64,000 bases of DNA from positions 34,024 through 98,023 of the forward strand of contig CALGLR010000028.1 in the NCBI GenBank assembly GCA_937959395.1. The letters are read 5' to 3'. Positions 55,541 through 64,000 of this stretch are shown here, in pieces. The position numbers and the translations under genes are program-made. This DNA is from an uncultured Flavobacteriaceae bacterium (lineage in GTDB: Bacteria > Bacteroidota > Bacteroidia > Flavobacteriales > Flavobacteriaceae). The first letter of the stretch is position 1. Each line of letters begins with the position of its first letter. A model generated the notes under the pieces. The model made no database searches. It worked only from the letters and a program-made list of their open reading frames with translations, and was not told the origin of the DNA.

Positions 55541-56563
55541 TTAAAACAAGCCGCCTTGCGTTGGCCCTTTTAGTTTTCCTAAATGTTCATAAGCTAATTC
55601 TGTTACTTCTCTCCCTCTTGGTGTGCGCATTATAAAACCTTGCTGAATTAAAAAGGGCTCATAAACTTCTTCTACTGTTTCTGTGCTTTCACTTACTGCA
55701 GTAGCTATTGTACTAATGCCTACTGGTCCGCCTTTAAATTTATCTATAATGGTCGATAAAATTTTATTATCCATTTCATCTAAACCATAAGCATCAACAT
55801 GCAAGGCATTAAGTGCAAATTTCGCAATCTTAATATCAATAGTGCCGTTTCCTTTTATTTGAGCAAAATCGCGCACACGACGTAATAATGCATTAGCAAT
55901 CCTTGGTGTACCACGACTTCTTCCTGCAATCTCTATTGCTGCTTCCATAGATATTGGTACGTCCAGTATATTTGAACTTCTTTGTACAATTGTTGTTAAG
56001 AGTTCTGTGTTGTAATATTGTAATCTACTTTGAATTCCAAAACGCGCTCGCATAGGAGCTGTTAGTAGTCCTGATCGTGTCGTAGCTCCTACTAAAGTAA
56101 ACGGATTCAAATTAATTTGAACCGTTCTCGCATTTGGACCAGACTCTATCATAATATCGATTTTGTAATCTTCCATTGCAGAATACAAATATTCTTCTAC
56201 AATAGGGCTTAATCGATGAATCTCATCTATAAATAAAACGTCTCTAACTTCTAAATTCGTTAATAAACCTGCTAAATCTCCTGGTTTATCTAAAACTGGA
56301 CCTGAAGTTACTTTTATACCTACATTAAGTTCGTTTGCTAAAATATTAGCAAGTGTAGTTTTCCCTAAACCTGGAGGTCCATGAAATAAAGTATGGTCTA
56401 AAGCTTCCTCTCTTTGATTGGCAGCTTCAACAAATATTTGAAGATTTTCTAACACTTGATCCTGGCCTGCAAAATCACTAAATGATAGCGGCCTTAAATT
56501 TTTTTCAACATCTAATTCTTCTTCCGAAAAATTATCGTTTGTAGGATCTAGATTATCGTTCAT
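55541..56563 (-). CDS. ruvB: Holliday junction branch migration ATPase RuvB
   Basis: 340 residues. AAA+ motor of the RuvAB complex, which slides Holliday junctions during repair. Walker [14 protein letters not shown] (about 62-74), Walker [12 protein letters not shown], sensor [20 protein letters not shown] with the arginine finger, and a C-terminal winged helix ending [30 protein letters not shown] promoter element lies at 56680-56687, and a CCTCAC-GAAA-GTGAGG hairpin stands just upstream of the ATG (56571-56586). Confidence 0.97.
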   Translation of the reverse strand: MNDNLDPTNDNFSEEELDVEKNLRPLSFSDFAGQDQVLENLQIFVEAANQREEALDHTLFHGPPGLGKTTLANILANELNVGIKVTSGPVLDKPGDLAGLLTNLEVRDVLFIDEIHRLSPIVEEYLYSAMEDYKIDIMIESGPNARTVQINLNPFTLVGATTRSGLLTAPMRARFGIQSRLQYYNTELLTTIVQRSSNILDVPISMEAAIEIAGRSRGTPRIANALLRRVRDFAQIKGNGTIDIKIAKFALNALHVDAYGLDEMDNKILSTIIDKFKGGPVGISTIATAVSESTETVEEVYEPFLIQQGFIMRTPRGREVTELAYEHLGKLKGPTQGGLF

Positions 56564-56570
56564 ATTTATT

Positions 56571-56586
56571 CCTCACGAAAGTGAGG
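56571..56586. other. GAAA-tetraloop hairpin in the ruvB leader
   Basis: CCTCAC-GAAA-GTGAGG forms a six-pair stem with a stable tetraloop. It ends 8 bases upstream of the ruvB ATG, read on the minus strand, so it may affect initiation. On the plus strand it is followed by ATCTTTTTAG, which looks terminator-like, but no plus-strand gene precedes it. Similar hairpins are common dispersed sequences in Flavobacteriia. Confidence 0.55.
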
Positions 56587-56679
56587 ATCTTTTTAGTTAT
56601 AAATTAGGTCCCCAACTACGCAGGGATGAAAAATAAGATACTGAAGCTGCTTTTAAAATTGAAACAATTTCAGCACAAA

Positions 56680-56687
56680 CAAATATA
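56680..56687 (-). promoter_or_regulatory. Putative promoter -7 element (TATATTTG) of the ruvB operon
   Basis: On the minus strand TATATTTG follows the coxA terminator by a few bases; the expected -33 region falls inside the terminator hairpin and has no TTG. The leader to the ruvB ATG would be about 110 bases. Confidence 0.35.
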
Positions 56688-56690
56688 AAG

Positions 56691-56724
56691 AAAAAGCCTT
56701 TCTAAAATCTAGAAAGGCTTTTCT
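56691..56724 (-). terminator. Terminator after cytochrome oxidase subunit I
   Basis: Stem agcctttcta/tagaaaggct with a five-base loop and flanking A/T runs, about 100 bases after the coxA stop at 56822 on the minus strand. It ends the actC-actD-actE-actF-coxB-coxA transcript. Confidence 0.85.
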
Positions 56725-56821
56725 TATATAAAAATTTATTAGTGTTCTTGTGTTAAATCTCTCAAGTAAAAATCACAAAATTAGATGTAATTGTTAATGA
56801 GATCTCTTTTTTCAAAGAGAT

Positions 56822-58615
56822 TTAATGTTGTAACTCTTCTTCTCCTTCTTTAAGAGGAACAATTTGAGATACAAAATCGTCATCATGTCCTGGTTTACTA
56901 TAATCATATGCCCAACGGTGAACGTGAGGTATTTCTCCTGGCCAGTTACCATGAATATGTTCTACAGGAGTTGTCCATTCCATAGTATTTGAACGCCATG
57001 GGTTTTGGGTTGCTTTTTTACCGTAAAATATACTGCTGAAGAAATTCCAAAGGAATACTAATTGAAAGATACCACCTACTAATGCAAATATTGAAATCAC
57101 AACATTAGCATTTGCTAAATCATCAAATAAAGGAAAGTTACTATTGGTATAATAACGTCTTGGTAATCCTGCCATTCCTATAAAGTGCATTGGGAAGAAT
57201 ACTCCATAAGCACAAACTGCAGTTACCCAAAAGTGAATGTATCCTAAATTTTTATTTAGCATGCGTCCAAACATTTTTGGGAACCAATGATAAATTCCTG
57301 CAAACATTCCATAAAGTGCAGAGATACCCATTACTAAGTGAAAGTGAGCGACTACAAAATAAGTATCATGTACATTAATATCTAAAGCACTATCTCCTAA
57401 AATAATTCCTGTTAAACCACCTGTGATGAATGTAGATACTAAACCTATAGAGAATAGCATGGCGGGGTTCATCTGGAGATTACCTTTCCATAATGTGGTT
57501 ATGTAATTAAATGCTTTTACTGCAGACGGTATTGCAATTAAAAGTGTTGTAAATGTAAATACCGATCCTAAGAATGGATTCATTCCTGAAATAAACATAT
57601 GGTGTCCCCAAACAATTGTAGATAAAAATGCAATTGCTAAAATTGAAGCAACCATCGCACGGTAACCAAAAATAGGTTTACGTGAATTAGTAGCTATAAT
57701 TTCTGAAGTAATACCTAATGCTGGTAATAATACAATATATACTTCAGGGTGACCTAAGAACCAAAATAAGTGTTCAAATAATACTGGAGACCCTCCTTGG
57801 TAATGCAATACTTCACCTTGTATAAATATATCTGATAAAAAGAATGAAGTACCAAAACTTCTATCCATTATTAATAATAAAGCTGCTGACAACAATACTG
57901 GGAATGATATAACACCAATAATTGCAGTTACAAAAAATGCCCATATTGTTAACGGAAGTCTTGTCATAGACATTCCTTTTGTACGTAAATTTATAACAGT
58001 TACAACATAGTTTAATGATCCTAATAATGAAGAAGCAATGAATATAGCCATAGAAACTAACCATAAGGTCATACCTGCTCCAGAACCTCCTTGTGCCATT
58101 GGCAAGGCGCTTAAAGGCGGGTAAATTGTCCATCCTGCTGCTGCTGGTCCTGCTTCAACAAAAAATGAAGACACCATAATTACACTAGAAATGAAGAATA
58201 ACCAATAAGATATCATATTTAAAAAGCCAGAAGCCATATCTCGTGCTCCAATCTGTAACGGTATTAACAGGTTACTAAATGTACCACTCAATCCTGCTGT
58301 TAATACGAAGAATACCATAATGGTACCGTGAATTGTTACTAATGCTAAATAAATATCTGCATCCATGACACCATCTGGTGCCCAGTCTCCTAATAACGCT
58401 TTAAATATTACATTAGGCTCTTCTGGCCATGCAATTTGCATACGCATCATCATTGACATCATTACCCCAATAACTCCCATTATAGTACCTGTAATTAAGT
58501 ACTGCTTGGCGATCATTTTATGATCTTGACTAAATATATATTTAGTTATAAATGTTTCTTTATGATGATGACCATGATCGTCGTGTGCATCGTGTGTATC
58601 TGCGTGTGCTGACAT
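56822..58615 (-). CDS. ctaD: Cytochrome c oxidase subunit I
   Basis: 597 residues with 12 membrane helices. The catalytic subunit binds heme a, heme a3 and CuB. Motifs: WLFWFLGHPEVYIVLLPALG-type segment (H, E and Y of HPEVY, so an A1-type proton-channel glutamate is present), HHMFISGM for CuB histidines, and HDTYFVVAHFHLVMG for the hemes. The N-terminus MSAHADTHDAHDDHGHHHK has seven histidines in 18 residues, an extra that is not part of the core fold. It follows subunit II by 23 bases in the actC-coxA operon. Confidence 0.97.
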   Translation of the reverse strand: MSAHADTHDAHDDHGHHHKETFITKYIFSQDHKMIAKQYLITGTIMGVIGVMMSMMMRMQIAWPEEPNVIFKALLGDWAPDGVMDADIYLALVTIHGTIMVFFVLTAGLSGTFSNLLIPLQIGARDMASGFLNMISYWLFFISSVIMVSSFFVEAGPAAAGWTIYPPLSALPMAQGGSGAGMTLWLVSMAIFIASSLLGSLNYVVTVINLRTKGMSMTRLPLTIWAFFVTAIIGVISFPVLLSAALLLIMDRSFGTSFFLSDIFIQGEVLHYQGGSPVLFEHLFWFLGHPEVYIVLLPALGITSEIIATNSRKPIFGYRAMVASILAIAFLSTIVWGHHMFISGMNPFLGSVFTFTTLLIAIPSAVKAFNYITTLWKGNLQMNPAMLFSIGLVSTFITGGLTGIILGDSALDINVHDTYFVVAHFHLVMGISALYGMFAGIYHWFPKMFGRMLNKNLGYIHFWVTAVCAYGVFFPMHFIGMAGLPRRYYTNSNFPLFDDLANANVVISIFALVGGIFQLVFLWNFFSSIFYGKKATQNPWRSNTMEWTTPVEHIHGNWPGEIPHVHRWAYDYSKPGHDDDFVSQIVPLKEGEEELQH

Positions 58616-58638
58616 AATCTAATATCCTTTTTTATTTC

Positions 58639-59715
58639 TTAATTATTAGTAAGAGAATTTTTAAATAGCTTTTGTTCCTTAATCCAAGCATCATACTCTT
58701 CCTGAGTTTCAACTATTATTTTCATTTGCATATTATAATGCGACTTACCACAAATTTTATTACATAATAATAAATAGTCAAACTCGTAGCGTTCTAGGGC
58801 ATCTTCTCCTTTAGCAACTAAAGCTTTACTTTTCTCTACTCTTATTTTATTAATGTTCTGTATTTTATCAATCATCTCTGGTGTTTCACGCATATCTACC
58901 GTAGTTATCGTTGGTGTAAAACCAAATTGAGTAATCATACCAGGTACACAATTCATTTGAGCCCTAAAGTGAGGCATATAAGCCGAATGTAAAACATCTT
59001 GAGATCTCATTTTAAATAAGACTGGACGACCTACAGGTAAATGTAGTTCACTTGTAATAACATCATCTTTAGCATTTGGATCTGCTTCATCTATACCTAA
59101 TATATTTGCACGATCTATATCTATCAATCTAACATTAGCTTTTCCTAAAGTATTATCTGCACCAGAATATCTTGCTTTCCAAATAAATTGTTGCGCATAA
59201 AGCTCTATAACTATAGGATCGTCTTCAAGGTTAACGTTCATAATGTTATTCCATGTAAACAAACCTTGTATAATCAATCCTGCTAATACGATTACAGGAA
59301 TAATTGTCCATATTGCTTCTAGCTTATTATTATCTGCAAAAAACACTGCTTTTTTGCCTTTTTCGCCTCTATATTTAAAAGCAAAATAATGTAATAAGTA
59401 TTGTGTTACTGTTTGAACAAAGAAGATAACAATCATAGAAATGATCATTAAATTATCTAATCCAGGACCATGTTCTGATGCAGAATTTGACATTAGTGGT
59501 AGATCACCATATTTTACAAAGCAAATAATAGTGATTACATAAATAAAAATTAAAAAGCCTAACATTAAGTAGCCATTAATCTTATTGTCTGTATCGTTAG
59601 CAACTTGGTTGTTTCCTGCTAATTTTCCGCTTTGCGTTAAATCAAATATCTTAACCATTTGCCATATGGCTACTAGGATAAATACTAAAACTAAAATTGA
59701 TAATAAAGCCGTCAT
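58639..59715 (-). CDS. ctaC: Cytochrome c oxidase subunit II
   Basis: 358 residues with two or three N-terminal membrane helices and a periplasmic cupredoxin domain. The CuA site is CNKICGKSHYNM (C-x3-CG-x2-H-x2-M), preceded by HSAYMPHFRAQMNCVPGMITQFGF. In the usual motif the third residue is glutamate (CSELCG); here it is lysine. No cytochrome c domain is fused, so electrons probably come from the separate ActE/ActA hemes. The gene is between actF (31-base gap) and ctaD. Confidence 0.95.
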   Translation of the reverse strand: MTALLSILVLVFILVAIWQMVKIFDLTQSGKLAGNNQVANDTDNKINGYLMLGFLIFIYVITIICFVKYGDLPLMSNSASEHGPGLDNLMIISMIVIFFVQTVTQYLLHYFAFKYRGEKGKKAVFFADNNKLEAIWTIIPVIVLAGLIIQGLFTWNNIMNVNLEDDPIVIELYAQQFIWKARYSGADNTLGKANVRLIDIDRANILGIDEADPNAKDDVITSELHLPVGRPVLFKMRSQDVLHSAYMPHFRAQMNCVPGMITQFGFTPTITTVDMRETPEMIDKIQNINKIRVEKSKALVAKGEDALERYEFDYLLLCNKICGKSHYNMQMKIIVETQEEYDAWIKEQKLFKNSLTNN

Positions 59716-59746
59716 TGTTTGTCGTTCTCTTTATTTATATTTCTTA

Positions 59747-61108
59747 TTAATAATGGAAATGTTCACTTTCTTTAATGAAAGGATTACGTTTTGCGAGTAA
59801 AGGATGTTTAGATAATGATGAGAAAACCACAAATATAAATAAACCTGCAAATAATAATATCGCACCTATTTCTGGCAATCCAATAAACCATCTATCTCCA
59901 ACTGTTGCTGGCATAATCATATTAAATATATCTATATAATGTCCTCCTAAAATCACTAATCCTGCCATAACTACAAACCAAGGAATACGCTTATAATCGC
60001 TATTCATTAATAGTAATAATGGGAAAAGGAAATTCATTGCTAACATTCCAAAGAATGGTAATTTATAATCTTCAATTCGCGTTACAAAATAAGTCACCTC
60101 TTCTGGAATATTAGAGTACCAGATTAACATAAATTGAGAGAACCATAAATACGTCCAGAAAATACTAATACCGAACATAAATTTTGCTAAATCATGAATA
60201 TGACTATCATTTACCTTAGGTAATAACCCTTTAGATTTTAAATAGATTGTTATTAAAGCTATAGTTGTAATACCACTAACAAACATACTAGCGAAAACAT
60301 ACCATCCAAATAACGTACTAAACCAATGAGGATCTACACTCATAATCCAATCCCAAGACATCATAGATTCTGTATAAATATAAAACACTAAAAATGCTGC
60401 TGATATCCGGAATGATTTTTTAAAGTTTTTATCATCATTAGCCTCATCTTGTGCTAATGAAAATTTTCTAGAAAAGTGCCTGTATAAACTCCACCCTCCA
60501 AGAAATATGATTCCTCTAATAAAAAAACCAATTTTATTTAACCATCCCTGTTTAGCCTGTATTAACTCATCATGAGCAATAACCTCTGGATCCAACCAAA
60601 TAAAAAGATGTTTGTCAGCGAAAAAAGCTATTAATAATACAATAAGACCACCAGGTAAAACATAAGAAGTAATCCCTTCCATGACTCTAAATAAAACTGG
60701 AGACCAACCGGCCTGTGCAGCAAATTGTACTGCATAAAAGGCTAATACTCCTAGAGCAATCATAAAAAAGAAGAAAGCAGCAACGTAAATAGCAGACCAA
60801 GGTCTATTTGCTATTTGATGTTGTACGTGTTCTACATGTTCTTTATGAGCATCGTGTTGTCCTCTTCCATCTGCTGCATGGTCGCCTGCATGTGCTTTTT
60901 CTGTTCCATGTGCCTTTGCAGGATGTGTGTCGTGTGCTTTTGTTTCTTCGCCATGACCACTGCCATGTCCTGAAGCTTCATGAGCTAGTAATGTTTCAAC
61001 TTCACTAAACGTTTTGTGAGATTGCATAAAACCTACTCCTACAGCTATTGCTCCTAATATAATTAGGACAAAAGAAAGCATTTTTAGTCTATTTGAAAAT
61101 GTGTACAT
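59747..61108 (-). CDS. actF: Alternative complex III membrane subunit ActF
   Basis: 453 residues with about ten membrane helices, a quinol:cytochrome c oxidoreductase subunit related to ActC/NrfD. The core reads WVLYRHFS-type segments such as GFFIRGIIFLGGWSLYRHFSRKFS and MSWDWIMSVDPHWFSTLFGWY. Between helix 1 and helix 2 (about residues 38-98) is a periplasmic or cytoplasmic loop with about 13 histidines mixed with Ala, Gly and acidic residues. The gene is 26 bases after actE. Confidence 0.93.
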   Translation of the reverse strand: MYTFSNRLKMLSFVLIILGAIAVGVGFMQSHKTFSEVETLLAHEASGHGSGHGEETKAHDTHPAKAHGTEKAHAGDHAADGRGQHDAHKEHVEHVQHQIANRPWSAIYVAAFFFFMIALGVLAFYAVQFAAQAGWSPVLFRVMEGITSYVLPGGLIVLLIAFFADKHLFIWLDPEVIAHDELIQAKQGWLNKIGFFIRGIIFLGGWSLYRHFSRKFSLAQDEANDDKNFKKSFRISAAFLVFYIYTESMMSWDWIMSVDPHWFSTLFGWYVFASMFVSGITTIALITIYLKSKGLLPKVNDSHIHDLAKFMFGISIFWTYLWFSQFMLIWYSNIPEEVTYFVTRIEDYKLPFFGMLAMNFLFPLLLLMNSDYKRIPWFVVMAGLVILGGHYIDIFNMIMPATVGDRWFIGLPEIGAILLFAGLFIFVVFSSLSKHPLLAKRNPFIKESEHFHY

Positions 61109-61134
61109 ATCTGTATATAAACTTTATCTAAATC

Positions 61135-61692
61135 TTATTTTTCTATATCTGCTTTTAACTTCATAACATAAGCAACAACTTGCCAACGTTCTTCTTCGTT
61201 AATTAAATTAGCATAGGATCCCATTGCATTTTTCCCGTAGTAAATGGTATGATAAATACTACCTTCTGTAATTGCTCTACCAGCATCACCATAACTAGGA
61301 ACTCCTAGTATTTTTTCACGTTTCACTAATTTACCTTGACCTTTACCCTTATTACCATGACAAATACCACAGTAAATATCATACATCTCTTTTCCTTTTG
61401 CTAAATTAACTTGTGTAGAATCTAATTTACTCTTTACATTCTCTTTAGCAAACAAATAACCTTCGTTAGTATTTTCTACATCAAAAGGTGTATATCCTCT
61501 AGGTATTGAACCTTCAGCAGGTAACTGAGCTTCTACTCCATTAGCGAAAGCATCAGATTCTTGATAAGCTTCATAGCCTACAGACTCATACATGTTTGGC
61601 ATGTATTGATAATTAGGCCTTGAATTCTTATTACAAGCAGTAACTGATATTACAAGAACTGCTATTAGTGTTATTTTAATAAAACTTTTCAT
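61135..61692 (-). CDS. actE: Alternative complex III monoheme cytochrome c subunit ActE
   Basis: 185 residues with a lipoprotein signal (lipobox VTAC, Cys20). One heme site CGICH at 108-112, in YDIYCGICHGNKGKG, with likely axial Met157 (YGKNAMGSY). The protein takes electrons from the complex to downstream acceptors. It lies 10 bases after actD. Confidence 0.94.
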   Translation of the reverse strand: MKSFIKITLIAVLVISVTACNKNSRPNYQYMPNMYESVGYEAYQESDAFANGVEAQLPAEGSIPRGYTPFDVENTNEGYLFAKENVKSKLDSTQVNLAKGKEMYDIYCGICHGNKGKGQGKLVKREKILGVPSYGDAGRAITEGSIYHTIYYGKNAMGSYANLINEEERWQVVAYVMKLKADIEK

Positions 61693-61701
61693 CTTATTTA
61701 A

Positions 61702-62232
61702 TTAATGCGCTTTATCTACTAGGTTAATTTCTACAGCTCCTGTTCCCTGAAGTAGGTTTTGTAAATCTTCTTCATTACCATGAACTGATATTTCCATTAA
61801 GAAATGATCATCTGTTGTTCTAGGATCAGGATTTTCAGCTTTTTTAAATGGCCACATTCTACTTCTTAAATAGAAAGTAATTACCATTAAGTGAGCCGCA
61901 AAAAATACAGTAAGCTCAAACATAATTGGTACAAATGCTGGCATGTTTTCTAAATAGCTAAAACTTGGTTTACCACCAATATCTTGTGGCCAATCTTCAA
62001 TCATGATAAAATTCATCATTAAAACAGCAACACATAAACCTACACAACCGTACATAAATGCAGCAATTGCAATTCTTGTTGGTTCTAAGCCCATTGCTTT
62101 GTCTAGTCCGTGAACCGGAAATGGCGTATATATCTCATCGATATGATGTTTAGCGGCTTTAACCTTTTTAACAGCGGCCATTAAAACATCATCATCGTTA
62201 TAAATAGCGTGAATTACTTTTGAAGCTTCCAT
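61702..62232 (-). CDS. actD: Alternative complex III membrane subunit ActD (DUF3341)
   Basis: 176 residues with two membrane helices (about 60-80 and 95-118), matching DUF3341. Conserved elements are the N-terminal soluble fold VLMAAVKKVKAAKHHIDEIYTPFPVHGLDKAMGL and the C-terminal DPRTTDDHFLMEI. The stop is 10 bases before the actE start and the start is four bases after actC. Confidence 0.93.
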   Translation of the reverse strand: MEASKVIHAIYNDDDVLMAAVKKVKAAKHHIDEIYTPFPVHGLDKAMGLEPTRIAIAAFMYGCVGLCVAVLMMNFIMIEDWPQDIGGKPSFSYLENMPAFVPIMFELTVFFAAHLMVITFYLRSRMWPFKKAENPDPRTTDDHFLMEISVHGNEEDLQNLLQGTGAVEINLVDKAH

Positions 62233-62235
62233 ATG

Positions 62236-63999
62236 CTACTTTTTGTTTATTAGTTTTTTAGCTTGTCCTGACCAATCATCACGTTCTGCTCTTCCTGGGA
62301 AAGAACCTGTAATGCCATCTAACAAGTCATATTCTTTTTTAGTCATTTTACTTACCTGAAGGAATGAGTAAATACCTAAACCATTTAGTACTTCTTCCAT
62401 TTTTGGTCCAATACCGCTAACCTTCTTTAAATTATCAGGTTTTTGTGTATTTGGATCAAAAGTTCCTATTCCAGATAGTAAACTATCTAAAGCTTCAGAT
62501 TTATCTACTGTATCTTCTACTTTTATATCTTCTACTTTCTTAAGACTTGGCTTTTCTTCTATAGCTTTTCTATTCGAAGATGTTCTTTTGTCAGAACCTG
62601 TTCCAACGAGACTGTCACCTCTTTCTCTAATGTTTTTATATCGCTGTCCTGAAGATTTCATTATTGTTTTAACTTCAGCTTGGGCGATAACTGGGAATGT
62701 TCTCGAGTATAATAAGAATAATACAAAGAAGAATCCTATGGTACCTATGAAAATTCCTATATCAACAAATGTTGGTTGAAACATCGTCCATGATGATGGT
62801 AAATAATCTCTGTGAAGTGATGTTACTATAATTACAAAACGCTCAAACCACATTCCTATATTTACTACAATTGAGATCGCAAAAGAGAACATAATACTTG
62901 TTCTTAATCTCTTAAACCACATGAACTGCGGTGAAAACACATTACAAGACATCATTGCCCAATATGCCCACCAATAAGGTCCTGTTGCTCTATTCAAAAA
63001 CGCATATTGCTCATACTCTACTCCAGAGTACCATGCAACAAATAATTCGGTAATGTAAGCCACACCAACTATAGAACCTGTAATCATAATGACTATGTTC
63101 ATTAATTCGATGTGTTGTACTGTAATATAATCTTCAAGATTACATACTTTTCTCATAATAATAAGAAGCGTATTCACCATTGCAAATCCTGAGAATATTG
63201 CTCCGGCAACAAAATATGGTGGAAATATAGTGGTATGCCATCCTGGTATCACAGACGTTGCGAAATCAAAAGATACAATGGTGTGTACAGAAAGTACTAA
63301 TGGTGTTGCTAAACCTGCAAGTACTAAAGAGACTTCTTCAAAACGTTGCCAATCTTTTGCTCTACCTGTCCAACCAAAACTTAATAAGCTATATATTTTC
63401 TTTTGAAACGGTCTAACTGCTCGATCACGTAACATGGCAAAATCTGGTAATAAACCAGTCCACCAGAATACTAGTGATACCGATAAATAAGTAGAAATTG
63501 CAAATACATCCCAAAGTAATGGTGAGTTAAAGTTTACCCATAACGATCCAAATTGATTTGGAATAGGTAATACCCAATACGCTAACCAAGGTCTTCCCAT
63601 GTGAATTATTGGAAATAAACCCGCTTGAAGTACTGAGAATATCGTCATTGCTTCTGCAGAACGGTTAATCGCCATTCTCCATTTTTGACGGAATAGTAGA
63701 AGTACTGCAGAAATTAATGTTCCTGCGTGACCAATACCTACCCACCAAACGAAATTGGTAATATCCCAAGCCCATCCAACTGTTTTGTTTAGACCCCAGG
63801 TACCGATTCCCGTTGATACTGTGTAAATAATACAACCAATTCCCCAAAGAAAAGCCGCTAATGCGATTGAGAACACAATCCACCATTGCTTATTTGCTTT
63901 TCCTTCAACAGGTTTGGCCACATCCACAGTTACGTCGTGGTATGATTTTTCGCCTGTAACTAAAGGTCTTCTAATAGGTGCTTCGTAATGAGACGCCAT
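62236..63999 (-). CDS. actC: Alternative complex III quinol-binding subunit ActC (NrfD-like), with C-terminal helix-hairpin-helix extension
   Basis: 587 residues, complete (ATG at 63999, one base from the window edge). About ten membrane helices make the quinol-oxidising NrfD/PsrC-like subunit (about 40-470), including GHAGTLISAVLLLFRQKWRMAINRSAEAMT and the motif MGRPWLAYW. The last 110 residues are soluble: a charged linker followed by a helix-hairpin-helix-like fold (NLKKVSGIGPKMEEVLNGLGIYSFLQVSKMTKKEYDLLDGI). That tail is not part of the usual family. The genes actA and actB should lie upstream, beyond the edge. Confidence 0.93.
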   Translation of the reverse strand: MASHYEAPIRRPLVTGEKSYHDVTVDVAKPVEGKANKQWWIVFSIALAAFLWGIGCIIYTVSTGIGTWGLNKTVGWAWDITNFVWWVGIGHAGTLISAVLLLFRQKWRMAINRSAEAMTIFSVLQAGLFPIIHMGRPWLAYWVLPIPNQFGSLWVNFNSPLLWDVFAISTYLSVSLVFWWTGLLPDFAMLRDRAVRPFQKKIYSLLSFGWTGRAKDWQRFEEVSLVLAGLATPLVLSVHTIVSFDFATSVIPGWHTTIFPPYFVAGAIFSGFAMVNTLLIIMRKVCNLEDYITVQHIELMNIVIMITGSIVGVAYITELFVAWYSGVEYEQYAFLNRATGPYWWAYWAMMSCNVFSPQFMWFKRLRTSIMFSFAISIVVNIGMWFERFVIIVTSLHRDYLPSSWTMFQPTFVDIGIFIGTIGFFFVLFLLYSRTFPVIAQAEVKTIMKSSGQRYKNIRERGDSLVGTGSDKRTSSNRKAIEEKPSLKKVEDIKVEDTVDKSEALDSLLSGIGTFDPNTQKPDNLKKVSGIGPKMEEVLNGLGIYSFLQVSKMTKKEYDLLDGITGSFPGRAERDDWSGQAKKLINKK

Positions 64000-64000
64000 A

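Overview
The window is an AT-rich chromosomal segment of a member of the Flavobacteriaceae (Bacteroidota). The evidence is the gliding/type IX secretion genes sprA and a remB-like gene in their conserved neighbourhood (ruvA-sprA-gcvH-vanZ-tonB-tonB-remB), cell-surface proteins with type B T9SS sorting domains, a PorP/SprF-family protein, Alternative Complex III coupled to an aa3-type oxidase, and promoters of the Bacteroidota type (TTTG, about 19 bases, TAnnTTTG). No rRNA, tRNA, CRISPR array, prophage or insertion sequence with a transposase was seen. Most genes lie on the minus strand.

Layout. 1-302: a PorP/SprF-family gene cut by the window edge. 583-1809 (+): an Nfu-type Fe-S scaffold and a dodecin. 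1883-13401 (-): three paralogous giant surface proteins, each with an N-terminal choice-of-anchor L domain and a C-terminal type B T9SS signal; two carry eight 77-residue repeats. 13571-17319 (+): a DUF255 thioredoxin-domain protein, an unknown exported protein and an MscS channel. 17320-23726 (-): tsaB, then a TolC/HlyD/MacB-like tripartite efflux operon. 23872-29510 (-): a cytochrome oxidase biogenesis cluster (heme O synthase, two subunit III-type proteins, subunit IV, SCO, DUF420). 29710-31087 (+): an MBL-fold hydrolase and a thioredoxin. 31160-45102 (-): an OmpA-like protein, then the gliding/T9SS locus (remB-like, two TonBs, vanZ, gcvH, sprA, ruvA). 45208-47523: malic enzyme. 47657-51403 (-): a small putative lanthipeptide locus. 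51700-56563 (-): queG, a frameshifted KAP-family NTPase, a cytochrome P450 and ruvB. 56822-63999 (-): cytochrome oxidase subunits I and II and Alternative Complex III subunits actF, actE, actD and actC.

How the genes work together. ActC-F take electrons from menaquinol to cytochrome c and the adjacent CoxB/CoxA oxidase; the 24-29.5 kb cluster supplies heme O, copper delivery and the remaining subunits. SprA forms the outer-membrane pore of the T9SS, through which the three type B surface proteins are presumably exported with help from PorP/SprF-family partners.

The most interesting item is the lanthipeptide-like locus. It has a LanC-type cyclase with all zinc-site motifs, two precursor-like peptides with GG leaders (one only 49 residues), an internal terminator that would make the peptides more abundant than the enzyme, and a membrane-anchored TPR-AraC regulator. 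No LanB dehydratase is in the window, so either the dehydratase acts in trans or the chemistry is unusual. Also notable are a two-copy MITE-like element (25.5 and 51.5 kb), the frameshifted NTPase inserted in a housekeeping operon, a helix-hairpin-helix tail on ActC, and a possible SCO-like protein that lacks the copper cysteines.
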